64,000 bases of DNA from Pseudomonas resinovorans NBRC 106553 (GTDB lineage Bacteria > Pseudomonadota > Gammaproteobacteria > Pseudomonadales > Pseudomonadaceae), in NCBI RefSeq assembly GCF_000412695.1, contig NC_021499.1, forward strand, positions 1,550,001 through 1,614,000, given 5' to 3'. The position numbers were made by a program, and so were the translations under genes. This document shows positions 42,995 to 52,426 of the stretch, one piece after another; position 1 is the stretch's first letter; the number at the start of each line of letters is the position of its first letter. The notes below the pieces were generated by a model. That model ran no database searches. It had not been told where the DNA came from and worked only from the letters and a program-made list of their open reading frames with translations.

Positions 42995-43924
42995 ATGACT
43001 ATCAAACTGTCCAGCACCGAAAGCGTTCAAAAGTTCTTCCAGGAAGCCAGCGGCTTCAACAACGACCAGGGCAGCCAGCGCATGAAGAAGCTGGTCAACC
43101 GCATCCTGCTCGACACCGTGAAGATCATCGAAGACCTGGAAGTCACCACCGAAGAATTCTGGAAGGCGGTCGATTACCTCAACCGCATGGGTGCCCGTGG
43201 CGAAGCCGGCCTGCTGGTAGCGGGCCTGGGCCTGGAGCACTACCTCGACCTGCTGCTGGATGCCCAGGACGAGGCGGTCGGCCTGTCCGGCGGCACCCCA
43301 CGCACCATCGAAGGCCCGCTGTACGTGGCCGGCGCCCCGCTGTCCGAAGGCGAGACCCGCATGGACGACGGCACTGACGCCGGCACCGTGATGTTCCTTG
43401 AAGGCCAGGTGGTCGATGCAGACGGCAAGCCGATCGCCGGCGCTACCGTCGACCTGTGGCACGCCAACACCAAGGGCACCTACTCCTACTTCGACACCAC
43501 CCAGTCGGACTACAACCTGCGCCGCCGCATCCTCACCGATGCCAACGGCCGCTACCGCGCCCGCAGCATCGTGCCGTCCGGCTACGGCTGCCCGCCGGAT
43601 GGCACCACCCAGGAAGTGCTGAATCTGCTCGGTCGCCACGGCAACCGTCCGGCCCACATCCACTTCTTCATCTCCGCGCCGGGCTACCGTCACCTGACCA
43701 CCCAGATCAACCTGTCGGGCGACGAGTACCTGTGGGACGACTTCGCCTACGCCACCCGCGATGGCCTGGTCGGTGAAGTGCGCTTCACCGAAGACGCCGC
43801 CGCCGCCAAGGCCCGTGGTGTGGACGGCAGCCGCTTCGCCGAGATCGAGTTCGGTTTCCAGCTGCAGAAGGCCCCGACCGCCGAGCAGGAAGCCATTCGC
43901 GACCGCGTACGCGCAGAAGCCTGA
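42995..43924 (+). CDS. catA: Catechol 1,2-dioxygenase
   Basis: A 309-residue intradiol dioxygenase that cleaves catechol to cis,cis-muconate. Iron ligands are visible: a tyrosine in TKGTYSYFD (about 163), Y197 in IVPSGYGCPPDG, and H221 and H223 in PAHIHFF. The N-terminal helical dimer domain is intact. It is third in the operon, 39 bp after catC, and is followed by a strong terminator. It would receive catechol from both the IAA and the anthranilate branches. Confidence 0.97.
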   Translation: MTIKLSSTESVQKFFQEASGFNNDQGSQRMKKLVNRILLDTVKIIEDLEVTTEEFWKAVDYLNRMGARGEAGLLVAGLGLEHYLDLLLDAQDEAVGLSGGTPRTIEGPLYVAGAPLSEGETRMDDGTDAGTVMFLEGQVVDADGKPIAGATVDLWHANTKGTYSYFDTTQSDYNLRRRILTDANGRYRARSIVPSGYGCPPDGTTQEVLNLLGRHGNRPAHIHFFISAPGYRHLTTQINLSGDEYLWDDFAYATRDGLVGEVRFTEDAAAAKARGVDGSRFAEIEFGFQLQKAPTAEQEAIRDRVRAEA

Positions 43925-43965
43925 GTTGTGATTGTGGCGGGGGAGGCTGGTTCTCCCGCCATTTG

Positions 43966-43990
43966 AGCCGGCCGTTTGGCCGGCTTTTTT
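43966..43990 (+). terminator. Terminator of catBCA
   Basis: AGCCGGCC at 43966-43973 pairs with GGCCGGCT at 43978-43985 around a 4-base loop and is followed by T residues to 43990. Confidence 0.9.
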
Positions 43991-44019
43991 ATGGGCGGGG
44001 TATGGGGGAGGACACTCCT

Positions 44020-44114
44020 GTAGGGGCGAATTCATTCGCCAAGGGCAACGCAGTTGCCCCTGAGGTTTCCCCGGGCAGACCTTCGGCCTGCTTGGCGAAT
44101 GAATTCGCCCCCAC
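44020..44114. repeat. R2 repeat between catA and the formamidase-like gene
   Basis: It opens GTAGGGGCGAATTCATTCGC, has inner GCAACGCAGTTGC and GCAGACCTTCGGCCTGC pairs, and closes GAATGAATTCGCCCCCAC. Relatives lie at 20604, 45092, 46110 and 57950. Confidence 0.75.
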
Positions 44115-44225
44115 AAGTAGCCTGCCAGCGTTGCCCCAACTCCCCGGATAGCCATCCCCGACTATCCGGATTTCCCCGCGCCACCCTTTGCCGCCTAATC
44201 CACGGACGACCAACCGGAGGTGCCC

Positions 44226-45095
44226 ATGACCCGTCCCAACGAACCGGCCGAACTGGCCGCCTACTACGACGTCCAGTACAACGCCCGCGAGAGCGTCGAG
44301 GACTTCGACCAGTACCCGCGGCAGTACCGCGCGCTGAGCGATGACGCCCATGCCCGGCTGCGCTGCATCAAGGACGTGGCCTACGGGCCGGGCGCGGGCG
44401 AGCGCCTGGATATCTTCCCCGCCGAGCGACCCGACGCGCCGGTGCTGCTGTTCATCCATGGCGGCTACTGGCGGGCGCTGTCCAAGGCCGACTCGGCCTT
44501 CATGGCGCCGGCGCTGACCGCTGCCGGTGCCTGCGTGGTTGTGCTGGACTACGACCTGGCCCCGGCGGTGACCCTCGACCATATCGTCGACCAGACCCGC
44601 CGCGCGCTGGCCTGGCTGCATCGGCACATCGCCGAGTTCGGCGGCGATCCGCAGCGCCTCTACGCCAGCGGCAGCTCGGCGGGCGGCCACCTGACCGGCA
44701 TGCTGCTGGCCGGCGGCTGGCACGCCGACTACGGGGTGCCCGACAACGTGCTGCGCGGGGCATTGCCCATCAGCGGCCTGTTCGACCTGCGCCCGCTGCT
44801 GGAGACCCATATCAACGGCTGGATGGGCATGGACGACGCGGCGGCCCGGCGCAACAGCCCGAGCTTCCAGCTGCCGACCCGGGGCGCGGAACTGGTGATC
44901 AGCTATGGCGCGCTGGAGACGGCGGAGTTCGCCCGCCAGTCCCACGAGTTCCTCGAGGCCTGGACCGCCCGTGGGCTGCCAGGTCGCTTCGTCGCGGCGC
45001 CGGGCAGGAACCACTTCGACGTGGTGCTGGAGCTGGGGCAGCCGGGGACGCCGCTGTACCAGGCGATGATCGAGTTGATGGGGTTGAACCTGTAG
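44226..45095 (+). CDS. Alpha/beta hydrolase, kynurenine-formamidase-like
   Basis: A 289-residue alpha/beta hydrolase. The oxyanion segment HGGYWRALSK at 78-82 is the form found in arylformamidases of the esterase/lipase group. The nucleophile is S151 in ASGSSAGGHLTG, and the histidine is in PGRNHFDVV near 262. The start at 44226 follows CGGAGG at 44215-44220. It stands alone between cat and ant genes. An N-formylanthranilate or formylkynurenine hydrolase role would feed anthranilate to AntABC, but ester hydrolysis is equally open. Confidence 0.65.
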   Translation: MTRPNEPAELAAYYDVQYNARESVEDFDQYPRQYRALSDDAHARLRCIKDVAYGPGAGERLDIFPAERPDAPVLLFIHGGYWRALSKADSAFMAPALTAAGACVVVLDYDLAPAVTLDHIVDQTRRALAWLHRHIAEFGGDPQRLYASGSSAGGHLTGMLLAGGWHADYGVPDNVLRGALPISGLFDLRPLLETHINGWMGMDDAAARRNSPSFQLPTRGAELVISYGALETAEFARQSHEFLEAWTARGLPGRFVAAPGRNHFDVVLELGQPGTPLYQAMIELMGLNL

Positions 45096-45186
45096 GGGCG
45101 AATTCATTCGCCAAGGGCAGCGGAGCTGCCCCTGCGGACTCCTCGGGCAGACCTGCGGTCTGCTTGGCGAATGAATTCGCCCCTAC
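45092..45186. repeat. R2 repeat at the end of the hydrolase gene
   Basis: It begins with GTAGGGGCGAATTCATTCGC overlapping the stop codon of the hydrolase and ends GAATGAATTCGCCCCTAC. The inner pairs are GCAGCGGAGCTGC and GCAGACCTGCGGTCTGC. Confidence 0.8.
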
Positions 45187-45213
45187 GGGAAAACCCGCCC
45201 CCAGGGCCGCACT

Positions 45214-46077
45214 TCACCCCAGCAGTTGACGCAGGCTTCCCGCCAGCCGCTGCTTCTCGTCGAGGCGCTGCATGATCCGCTGGACGATCTCGTAGCGGGC
45301 GGTGGCCACGAATTTCATCTGGGCCAGGGCCTCGAGGGCGACGTCGGATTTTTCCAGGCCGGTGCGGGTGGAGCCGTCCACCTGGCCGAGGCCGCTGCGG
45401 GCGTCGCTGGAGGCCTGTTGCAGGCCGCCGACTATCTGGCGGATCTGCTCGCTGGCTTCGTTGGCGCGGCGGGCGAGGTTGCGCACCTCGTCCGCGACCA
45501 CCGCGAAACCGCGCCCCTGCTCACCGGCGCGAGCCGCTTCGATGGCGGCGTTCAAGGCCAGCAGGTTGGTCTGCTTGGCGATCTCCTGGATGCTCCCGAC
45601 TATCGAACCGATGCGTTGCGACTGTTCGCTGAGGTCGTTGAACACCTCGGTGATATGGCCCATGTAGCTGGCCAGTTCGCTGATGGTGGCGCGCGAGTCC
45701 TGGATGCTGTGGGTCGACAGCTGCAGGCATTCCCCGGCGCGGCGCGCCAGGTTGTTGGCCTGCTGCATCTCGGCCTCGCTCTCGGCGATGGAGCGGCTGA
45801 GCAGTTCCAGGTGCTGGAACAGCTGCTCGAAGGGGACGGCCGGAGCGGGCGCCACGGTCTTTTCCACAGCGGCCTGGATAACCGCTGGCGGTGCCAGAGC
45901 CGGCACTTCGACCACTACTTCTATCGTCCGTGGCGGCGCGCAGTGGAAAAGCCAACCCGCGCCCAGGTTGCAGGCCAGCCCCAGGCCAAGCAGCCAGGGG
46001 CTGGCCAGTACGAAGGCGATCAGACAAACAAGGCCGCCACTGCCAAGCAGCAGGGCGGCCAGGGTTTTGCGGGACAT
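45214..46077 (-). CDS. Compact methyl-accepting chemotaxis protein without ligand domain
   Basis: A 287-residue protein with two adjacent membrane segments at about 5-45 ([34 protein letters not shown]) separated by a very short turn, then a cytoplasmic MCP signalling domain with the tip [20 protein letters not shown]. There is no periplasmic sensor, PAS or clear HAMP domain, and the signalling arm is short. It may partner another receptor or sense a membrane or cytoplasmic cue. It lies among genes for aromatic-acid uptake, which suggests a chemotaxis role but not its stimulus. Confidence 0.8.
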   Translation of the reverse strand: MSRKTLAALLLGSGGLVCLIAFVLASPWLLGLGLACNLGAGWLFHCAPPRTIEVVVEVPALAPPAVIQAAVEKTVAPAPAVPFEQLFQHLELLSRSIAESEAEMQQANNLARRAGECLQLSTHSIQDSRATISELASYMGHITEVFNDLSEQSQRIGSIVGSIQEIAKQTNLLALNAAIEAARAGEQGRGFAVVADEVRNLARRANEASEQIRQIVGGLQQASSDARSGLGQVDGSTRTGLEKSDVALEALAQMKFVATARYEIVQRIMQRLDEKQRLAGSLRQLLG

Positions 46078-46109
46078 GGAACGACTCCTTGTTGGTGGCC
46101 AGGACGTTT

Positions 46110-46203
46110 GTGGGGGCGATTTCAATCGCCAAGGGCAGCGAAGCTGCCCCGGGGTTTCGAAGGGCAGACCTGCGGCCTGCTTGGCGAATGAATTCGCCCC
46201 TAC
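46110..46203. repeat. R2 repeat between the mini-MCP and OprD porin genes
   Basis: Opens TGGGGGCGATTTCAATCGCC and closes GAATGAATTCGCCCCTAC. The left arm has ATTTCAAT in place of ATTCATT, so the outer stem is imperfect. Confidence 0.7.
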
Positions 46204-46246
46204 AGGTAGAGCAGGCCGTGCCCAGGATGGGCAATGGCCCTCGGCC

Positions 46247-47500
46247 TTAGAACAGCGCCAGGGTGTAGTTGAGGATCAGGCGGTTCTCGTCGATGTCGGT
46301 GCGGTAGTTGGAGCGCGCGGTGACGTTGCGCACGCGGATGCCCAGGCCCTTGAGCGAGCCGCTCTGGATCACGTAGCCGATGTCCAGGTCGCGTTCCCAG
46401 TCCTTGCCTTCGAAACCCTTGCCGGTGTCGACGTTGTCACCGGTGATGTAGCGCACGGTGGTGGTCAGGCCGGGGATGCCGAGGGCGGCGAAGTCGTAGT
46501 CGTGGCGTACCTGCCAGGAGCGCTGGTCGGCCGAGGCGAACTCGTAGGTGGGCACCTCGTTGCCCAGTGGGCTGATGTTGGCGAACACGCGGGGGAAGCC
46601 CTGGTCGCCGAACATGGCCTGGTAACCGACGAAGAAGGTGTTGCCGCCGCGCTTGGCCGACAGCAGCGAGTAGAAGGCCTGGTTGTCGATCGAGCCGATC
46701 AGCGCCTTGCCGTCCTCGTTGGAATCGTAGAAGCCGAGGTTGGCGCCCAGCACCCAGTCGCCTACCGGCTCGGCGTGCTTGAGGCCGAGGTGGCGCTGGT
46801 CGTAGATGTCTTCCAGCTGGCCGTACCAGGCGCTCAGGGTGGTGCGGTTGGCGTTGAAGGCGTAGTCGCCGCCGGCGTAGTTGAAGGCGTCGCCGGAGGC
46901 CTGGCGCTGGGGCTGGTAGCCGACGATGGCCTGGATATCGCTGCGGCCGGACTCGTTGCGCAGGCTGGTGGTGTTCAGGTGGCCGCCCTGCAGGGTCAGG
47001 CCGGCGATCTCGCCGGAGGTGACGCTGACGCCCTGGTAGCTGGGCGGCAGCAGGCGGTTGTCGCTGAACACCAGCACCGGCACGTTGGGTTGCAGTTCGC
47101 CGACCTTCAGTTCGGTCTTGGAGTAGCGCATCTTCCCGGCCACCCCCAGGCGGCTGTAGTCGTCGGCGGCGCGGCCGTCCTCCTGCACCGGCAGCAGGCC
47201 GGTGTTGCTGCGGTCGGGGCTGCTGTCGAGCTTGATGCCGAGGGTGCCGATGGCGTCGATACCGAAGCCCAGCGGGCCCTGGGTGTAGCCGGACTTGAAG
47301 TTGAGGATGAAGCCCTGGGCCCATTCCTCGGCCTTGGACTGCTGGTTGGGCCCGACTATGTCGGAGAAGTCGCGGCTGAAGTAGTAGTTGCGCAGTTGCA
47401 GGGTGGCGGTGGAATCCTCGATGAAGCCGGACTCGGCGGCCTGGACGCAAAGGGGGAGGGCGCTCAGTAGGAGGGGTAACGCACGGGACTTGTAGATCAT
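46247..47500 (-). CDS. OprD-family outer-membrane porin (ant side)
   Basis: A 417-residue OprD/OccD porin with a signal peptide of about 21 residues ([15 protein letters not shown]). The family opening [20 protein letters not shown] and the segment [20 protein letters not shown] are clear, and the last strand ends [10 protein letters not shown]. It is the gene after the second importer operon on the minus strand, so it probably admits the same aromatic acid across the outer membrane. Two OprD porins thus bracket the cat genes. An AAGAAGAA motif precedes its start. Confidence 0.9.
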   Translation of the reverse strand: MIYKSRALPLLLSALPLCVQAAESGFIEDSTATLQLRNYYFSRDFSDIVGPNQQSKAEEWAQGFILNFKSGYTQGPLGFGIDAIGTLGIKLDSSPDRSNTGLLPVQEDGRAADDYSRLGVAGKMRYSKTELKVGELQPNVPVLVFSDNRLLPPSYQGVSVTSGEIAGLTLQGGHLNTTSLRNESGRSDIQAIVGYQPQRQASGDAFNYAGGDYAFNANRTTLSAWYGQLEDIYDQRHLGLKHAEPVGDWVLGANLGFYDSNEDGKALIGSIDNQAFYSLLSAKRGGNTFFVGYQAMFGDQGFPRVFANISPLGNEVPTYEFASADQRSWQVRHDYDFAALGIPGLTTTVRYITGDNVDTGKGFEGKDWERDLDIGYVIQSGSLKGLGIRVRNVTARSNYRTDIDENRLILNYTLALF

Positions 47501-47510
47501 CGCAAGGCTC

Positions 47511-47518
47511 TTCTTCTT
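47511..47518 (-). promoter_or_regulatory. Crc/Hfq-type motif before the second OprD porin
   Basis: AAGAAGAA on the minus strand lies 10 bp before the ATG and overlaps the ribosome-binding region. It fits AANAANAA. Confidence 0.45.
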
Positions 47519-47627
47519 CTGGTTTTCAAGGCGCAGCCATTCGCCGCCGGCCCGCGAGGGGCCGAGGGTGATAGCTGCGTCGGGGTGTCCGGCTCGTCGT
47601 GACCCGAGCCGGGGATTCAGGCGCCGG

Positions 47628-48317
47628 TCAGACGCCGAGGTAGCGGTGCGACAGCTCCGGTGTCGCCGCCAACTGTTCCGGCGTGCCCTGCCAGACCTGT
47701 CGGCCCTTCTCGATGATGTGGTGGCGATCGACCACCCGCGCCATCTCCTTGAGGTTCTTGTCGATCACCAGGATGGTCTCGCCCTCGGCCTTGAGGGTGG
47801 CCAGGCAGTTCCAGATGGTCTCGCGGATCACCGGGGCCAGGCCCTCGGTGGCTTCGTCGAGGATCAGCAGCTGCGGGTTGGTCATCAGCGCGCGGGCCAC
47901 CACCAGCATCTGCTGCTCGCCGCCGGAGAGGGTCCTGGACAGTTGCTCCTGGCGCTCTTCCAGGCGCGGGAAGAGCTTGTAGATGCGCGCCAGGTCCCAC
48001 TTGCCGCCACGGGTCGCGGTGGCCAGGAGGTTTTCCTTCACGCTCAGGCTGCCGAAGGCGCGACGACCTTCCGGCACCAGGCCGAGGCCGGCCTGGGCGA
48101 TGCGGAAGGGCAGGGCGCCGCGCATCTCCTTGCCGTGGATGCGGATGCTGCCCGCGCTGGGCTTGAGCAGGCCCATGATGGATTTCACTGTGGTGGTCTT
48201 GCCCATGCCGTTGCGGCCGATCAGCGAGACCACCTCGCCCTGTTCGATCTTCAGGTGCATGTCGAACAGCACCTGGCTCAGGCCGTAGCCGGCCTGCAAT
48301 CCACTGACTTCAAGCAT
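47628..48317 (-). CDS. ABC transporter ATP-binding protein, LivF type (system 2)
   Basis: A 229-residue ATPase: Walker [17 protein letters not shown], signature [16 protein letters not shown] and Walker [14 protein letters not shown]. The GRNGMGKTT form (instead of GPNGAGKTT) is common in the LivF group for urea and aromatic-acid importers. Its start overlaps the end of the LivG-type gene by 8 bp. It is the last gene of the operon SBP-LivH-LivM-LivG-LivF next to antABC. Confidence 0.9.
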   Translation of the reverse strand: MLEVSGLQAGYGLSQVLFDMHLKIEQGEVVSLIGRNGMGKTTTVKSIMGLLKPSAGSIRIHGKEMRGALPFRIAQAGLGLVPEGRRAFGSLSVKENLLATATRGGKWDLARIYKLFPRLEERQEQLSRTLSGGEQQMLVVARALMTNPQLLILDEATEGLAPVIRETIWNCLATLKAEGETILVIDKNLKEMARVVDRHHIIEKGRQVWQGTPEQLAATPELSHRYLGV

Positions 48318-49059
48318 GTTCTTCCCCCAGGTAGGCCGCGCGGACCTGTGCGTTGCTGCGGACTTCGTCGACGCTGCCGGTGAGGATGGTCTGGCCGTAG
48401 ACCAGGACGGTGATGCGGTCGGCCAGGGCGAACACGGCGTCCATGTCGTGCTCCACCAGCAGGATGGCGTAGCGGCCCTTGAGCGACATCAGCAGCTCGG
48501 TCATGCGCGCGGACTCCTCCGCGCCCATGCCGGCCATGGGCTCGTCCAGCAGCAGCACCGAGGCTTCCTGGGCCAGCGCCAGGGCCAGCTCCAGTTGCCG
48601 GCGTTCGCCGTGGGACAGCTCGCTCACCAGGTGCTCGGCGCGCGGGCCGAGGCCGACCTGGTCGAGGTACTGGCGGGCCGGGTCGAGCAGGCGGCGGTCC
48701 CGGCCGAGCGGACTCCACATGCCGAAGGTGCGGCCTTCGCGGGCGGCGATGGCGACGGCGACGTTCTCCAGCAGGCTGAAGTCGGGGTAGAGCTGGCTGA
48801 CCTGGAACGAGCGGGCCAGGCCCAGGCGCGGCCGCTCATGGGCCGGCACCGCGGTGATGTCCTGGCCGGCGAAGAGAATCTGCCCCTTGTCCGGGCGGAT
48901 CTCCCCGGCGATCTGCGAGATCAGCGTCGACTTGCCCGCCCCGTTGGGGCCGATGATGGCGTGCAGCTCGCCGGCCGCCAGTTCCAGGTTGGCGCCGTTG
49001 GTGGCCTTCACCGCGCCGAAGGCTTTCTCCAGGTTGCGGATGGACAGTTGCGCGCTCAT
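48310..49059 (-). CDS. ABC transporter ATP-binding protein, LivG type (system 2)
   Basis: A 249-residue ATPase with Walker [17 protein letters not shown], signature LSHGERRQLELALAL, Walker B VLLLDEPMAGM, and the SFQVSQLYPDFSLLENVAVA segment characteristic of LivG. The C-terminus [11 protein letters not shown] is typical. The start is the ATG that overlaps the LivM stop (ATGA). Cargo is inferred as anthranilate or a related aromatic acid. Confidence 0.92.
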   Translation of the reverse strand: MSAQLSIRNLEKAFGAVKATNGANLELAAGELHAIIGPNGAGKSTLISQIAGEIRPDKGQILFAGQDITAVPAHERPRLGLARSFQVSQLYPDFSLLENVAVAIAAREGRTFGMWSPLGRDRRLLDPARQYLDQVGLGPRAEHLVSELSHGERRQLELALALAQEASVLLLDEPMAGMGAEESARMTELLMSLKGRYAILLVEHDMDAVFALADRITVLVYGQTILTGSVDEVRSNAQVRAAYLGEEHA

Positions 49060-50075
49060 GGGTGCACCTCCTGGGCGGTGGCGACCGGGGCCGGTTTGCT
49101 CGCCGGCTTGCGGGGTTTGCGGCGGGCCATGAGCAAGCCGTACACGCCCTGGCGGCCGAACAGCACCACCAGCAACAGCAAGGGGCCGAAGATCAGCAGC
49201 CAGTGTTCGGTCCACAGGCTCAGCAGTTGCTCCAGGCCGAGGTAGACGGCGGCGCCCAGTACCGGGCCGAGCAGGGTGCCGACACCGCCGAGGATGACCA
49301 TGGCCATCAGCTCGCCGGATTTCTGCCAGGCGCCCATGTCGGGGCTGACGAACAGCGCGTAGTTGGCCCAGAGCACTCCGGCCAGGCCCGCGCCGAGGCC
49401 GGCGATGACGAAGGTGGTGAGGCGGTAGCGCAGCGGCTTGAGGCCGAGGCTGATGGTGCGTCGCTCGCTCTGCTTGAGGCCGCGCAGGACGAAGCCGAAG
49501 CGCGAGCCCACCAGGCGCCGGCAGAACAGCAGCCAGGCCACCAGCAGGGCGACGCAGAGGTAATAGAACTGGTTGGCGTTGTTCAGGTCGAGGCCGGGCA
49601 GGCTGTTGCGCTCGTTCATCAGGATGCCGTCGTCGCCGCCGTAGAGGGACAGCGAGCCGAGGATGAAATAGAGCATCTGGCTGAAGGCCAGGGTGATCAT
49701 GATGAACTGCACGCCGCTGGTGCGCAGCGACAGGTAGCCCATCACCAGGCCCAGCAGGGCGCAGCAGAGCAGGGCCAGCGGCCAGACCACCAGCGCGCTG
49801 TTGCTGCCCTCCCAGCCCCACAGCGGCAGCATCTGCGAGCTGTGGAAGGCGATGATGCCGACCACGTAGCCGCCCAGGCCGAAGAACGCGGCGTGGCCGA
49901 AGCTGACCAGGGCGCCATAGCCGATCAGCAGGTCGAGGCTGGCGGCGGCCATGCCGTAGATCGCCAGGCGGGTGAACAGGCTGACCAGGAAGGGTTCGTC
50001 GAGCAGCGCGGCCAGTAGCGGCATCAGCGCGAAGGTGGCCAGGCAGGCCAGGTCGATGATGATTCGACGGGACAT
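49056..50075 (-). CDS. ABC transporter permease, LivM type (system 2)
   Basis: A 339-residue inner-membrane permease with about 9-10 hydrophobic segments. Family signatures are GYGALVSFGHAAFFGLGGYV and RGLKQSERRTISLGLKPLRY; GLGAGLAGVLWANYALFVSP follows. The tail is lysine/proline-rich. ATG 50075 is preferred to a longer frame because GGAGAA precedes it. It follows the LivH-type gene after 10 bp. Confidence 0.9.
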   Translation of the reverse strand: MSRRIIIDLACLATFALMPLLAALLDEPFLVSLFTRLAIYGMAAASLDLLIGYGALVSFGHAAFFGLGGYVVGIIAFHSSQMLPLWGWEGSNSALVVWPLALLCCALLGLVMGYLSLRTSGVQFIMITLAFSQMLYFILGSLSLYGGDDGILMNERNSLPGLDLNNANQFYYLCVALLVAWLLFCRRLVGSRFGFVLRGLKQSERRTISLGLKPLRYRLTTFVIAGLGAGLAGVLWANYALFVSPDMGAWQKSGELMAMVILGGVGTLLGPVLGAAVYLGLEQLLSLWTEHWLLIFGPLLLLVVLFGRQGVYGLLMARRKPRKPASKPAPVATAQEVHP

Positions 50076-50085
50076 GGGATTCTCC

Positions 50086-50997
50086 TCAGGCACGCGCCGG
50101 CAACAGGCCGCGCGGACGCACCAGCAGCACCAGGGCCATGACGATGTAGGCGCTGGCCGACAACAGCCCGGCGCTCAGGGTGCCGCTGACTTCGGCCGGC
50201 AGCAGTTGGTCCAGCAGCGGCGGGACATAGGCGCGGCCCAGGCTGTCGACCATGCCGATCAGCAGGGCGCCGACCAGGGCGCCGCGCACCGAGCCGACGC
50301 CGCCGACCACGATGACCACGAAGGTGGTGATCAGCACCTTCTCGCCCATGCCGATCTCCACCGAGAGCAGCGGCGCGGCCATGAAGCCGGCCAGGCCGCA
50401 GAGCACGCAGCCGAAGACGAACACCAGGGTGTAGAGGCGCGAGATGTTGACCCCCAACGCACCGACCATTTCGTGGTCGTCGGCGCCGGCGCGGATCAGC
50501 ATCCCCAGGCGGGTGTGGTTGATCAGCAGCCACATCCCCAGGGCCACCAGCAGGCCGACGGCGATGAACAGCAGGCGGCTGACCGGGTACATCAGGCCGG
50601 GCAGGACCTCGACGAAGGCGTTGTACCAGTCGGGCGTCGGCATGGCCGGCGGGCTGCGGCCGAACAGCAGGGTGATGAGTTCGTTGGTGAAGAACACCAC
50701 CGCCAGGGTCGCCAGCACCTGGTCCAGGTGGTCGCGGTTGTAGAGGCGGCGGATGATCCCGGTTTCGATCACCAGGCCGTAGAACGCGGAGCCGGCCAGG
50801 GCGGCCAGGCCACCCAGCCAGAAGGAACCGGTGGCGACGGCGGTGTAGGCGGCGCTGAAGGCGCCGACCATGTAGAAGGCGCCGTGGGCGAGGTTGATGA
50901 CACCCATGATGCCGAAGATCAGCGTCAGGCCGGAGGCGAGCAGGAACAGCAGGGCGCTGTACTGCAGGCCGTTGAGAAGTTGTTCGAGCAACAGCAT
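50086..50997 (-). CDS. ABC transporter permease, LivH type (system 2)
   Basis: A 303-residue permease: LLNGLQYSALLFLLASGLTL and GIMGVINLAHGAFYMVGAF at the N-terminus, RAGADDHEMVGALGVNISRL in the EAA-like loop, and VVVGGVGSVRGALVGALLIG near the end. It is the second gene of the importer operon. Length is normal for LivH. Confidence 0.92.
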   Translation of the reverse strand: MLLLEQLLNGLQYSALLFLLASGLTLIFGIMGVINLAHGAFYMVGAFSAAYTAVATGSFWLGGLAALAGSAFYGLVIETGIIRRLYNRDHLDQVLATLAVVFFTNELITLLFGRSPPAMPTPDWYNAFVEVLPGLMYPVSRLLFIAVGLLVALGMWLLINHTRLGMLIRAGADDHEMVGALGVNISRLYTLVFVFGCVLCGLAGFMAAPLLSVEIGMGEKVLITTFVVIVVGGVGSVRGALVGALLIGMVDSLGRAYVPPLLDQLLPAEVSGTLSAGLLSASAYIVMALVLLVRPRGLLPARA

Positions 50998-51062
50998 GGC
51001 AAGGGTCCTACGCGAAGCCTGCCGCCGGGGCCGGCGGCAGGCGGGGGGACGTCAGCGACGGG

Positions 51063-52226
51063 TCAAAGCGGGCACTTGGCGGCGTAGCTGTCCACCTGGG
51101 CCTTGGCGATGGTCTTCACCGGCACTTCGGTGAGCTTGCCGTCGGCGCCGGGCTGGACCTTGAGCAGGTGCCAGTCGATGACCGCGTGCTGGTTGCTGCC
51201 GAAGCGGAAGTCGCCGCGCACCGAGTCGAAGCGCGCTTCACGCAGGGCGTTGCGCAGGGCGTCGGGGTTCTTCAGGTCGCCGTTGGTGGCCTTGAGCGCC
51301 GAGCCGATCAGCCGCGCGGTGTCGTAGCCCTGGGCGGCGTACATGGTCGGGGCGCGGTTGTACTTCTCGGTGAAGGCCTTGACGAAGGCCTGGTTGGCCG
51401 GGTTGTCGGACTGCGGGTTCCAGCCGCTGACCACGTTCACACCCTCAGCCACATTGCCGGTGGCGGCGAGCATGCGTTCGTCCATGGAGAACACCGGGAC
51501 CACCATCGGGATCGTCTTGGACAGGCCCGCGCCGCCGTACTGCTTGGCGAAGTTGATGCCGGCCCCGCCTGGGTGGAACTGGAACACCGCGTCGGGGTTC
51601 AGCGAGCGGATGCGCGCCAGCTCCACGGAGAAGTCCAGCTGGTTGAGCTTGGTGTAGATCTCGGTGACCTCACCCTTGAAGGTGCGCTTGAAGCCCGCCA
51701 GGGCGTCGCGGCCGGCCTGGTAGTTGGGCGCCAGGATGACCATCTTCTTGTAGCCCAGGTCGTTGGCGGCGACGCCGGCCATCTCGTGGGGGACATCGTT
51801 CTGGTAGGAGGCGGCGAAGTAGTTCTGCTTGCACTGCTCGCCGGCCAGGTTGGACGGCGCGGCGTTGGTGCTGATGTAGAAGCTGTCGCCCTGGGTGGCG
51901 CCGTTGACCACGGCGGCCAGCACGTTGGAGAACATCACGCCGGTGTACAGCGAGATGCCGTCCAGGCTCATGCGGTCGATGATCTGCTTGCCCTTGGCCG
52001 GCTGCAGGCCGTCGTCCTCCACCACCAGCTCCACCGGCACGCCGCCGAGCTTGCCGCCTTCCTGGTCCATGGCCAGGCGGAAGGCATCGCGGGCGTCTTC
52101 GCCCAGGTAGCCGGCGGGAGTGGAGAGGGTAGTGATGAAGCCGATGCGCACAGGGTCCTGTGCCAGGGCGGGGAGGGAAGAGGCCAGTGCGGCCCCGAGC
52201 ATCGCAAGGTTAAGGGTCTGTTTCAT
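51063..52226 (-). CDS. ABC transporter substrate-binding protein (system 2)
   Basis: A 387-residue periplasmic binding protein with a 22-residue signal peptide (AMLGAALASSLPALAQD). The receptor fold is of the aromatic-acid branch: VRIGFITTLSTPAGYLGED, RDAFRLAMDQEGGKLGGV and YNRAPTMYAAQGYDTARLIG. It heads a five-gene importer next to antABC, so anthranilate, benzoate-like or phenylacetate-like acids are the likely cargo. A single cysteine pair is present (QCKQNYF and KCPL) and may form a disulphide. Confidence 0.88.
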   Translation of the reverse strand: MKQTLNLAMLGAALASSLPALAQDPVRIGFITTLSTPAGYLGEDARDAFRLAMDQEGGKLGGVPVELVVEDDGLQPAKGKQIIDRMSLDGISLYTGVMFSNVLAAVVNGATQGDSFYISTNAAPSNLAGEQCKQNYFAASYQNDVPHEMAGVAANDLGYKKMVILAPNYQAGRDALAGFKRTFKGEVTEIYTKLNQLDFSVELARIRSLNPDAVFQFHPGGAGINFAKQYGGAGLSKTIPMVVPVFSMDERMLAATGNVAEGVNVVSGWNPQSDNPANQAFVKAFTEKYNRAPTMYAAQGYDTARLIGSALKATNGDLKNPDALRNALREARFDSVRGDFRFGSNQHAVIDWHLLKVQPGADGKLTEVPVKTIAKAQVDSYAAKCPL

Positions 52227-52320
52227 GGTTACCGCCTTGGTTGCGCAGTGCCGCGTGACTCGGCCTGCTGATTGTTGTTTGGGCAGTTGGTGCAGCTGGG
52301 TTTCTAGTTATGTGTGGTTT

Positions 52321-52406
52321 GTAGGATGGGTTGAGCGCAGCGATACCCATCGATGGGGGGTGATGGGTATCGCTTCGCTCGCGGAACGCCGCCCGACCCA
52401 TCCTAC
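52321..52406. repeat. R1 repeat between antC and the importer operon
   Basis: Opens GTAGGATGGGTTGAGC and closes CCGACCCATCCTAC, with inner ATACCCAT / ATGGGTAT. It separates two same-strand units and may end antABC transcripts. Confidence 0.75.
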
Positions 52407-52426
52407 GAAGAGGGTCGAGTGGGCCT

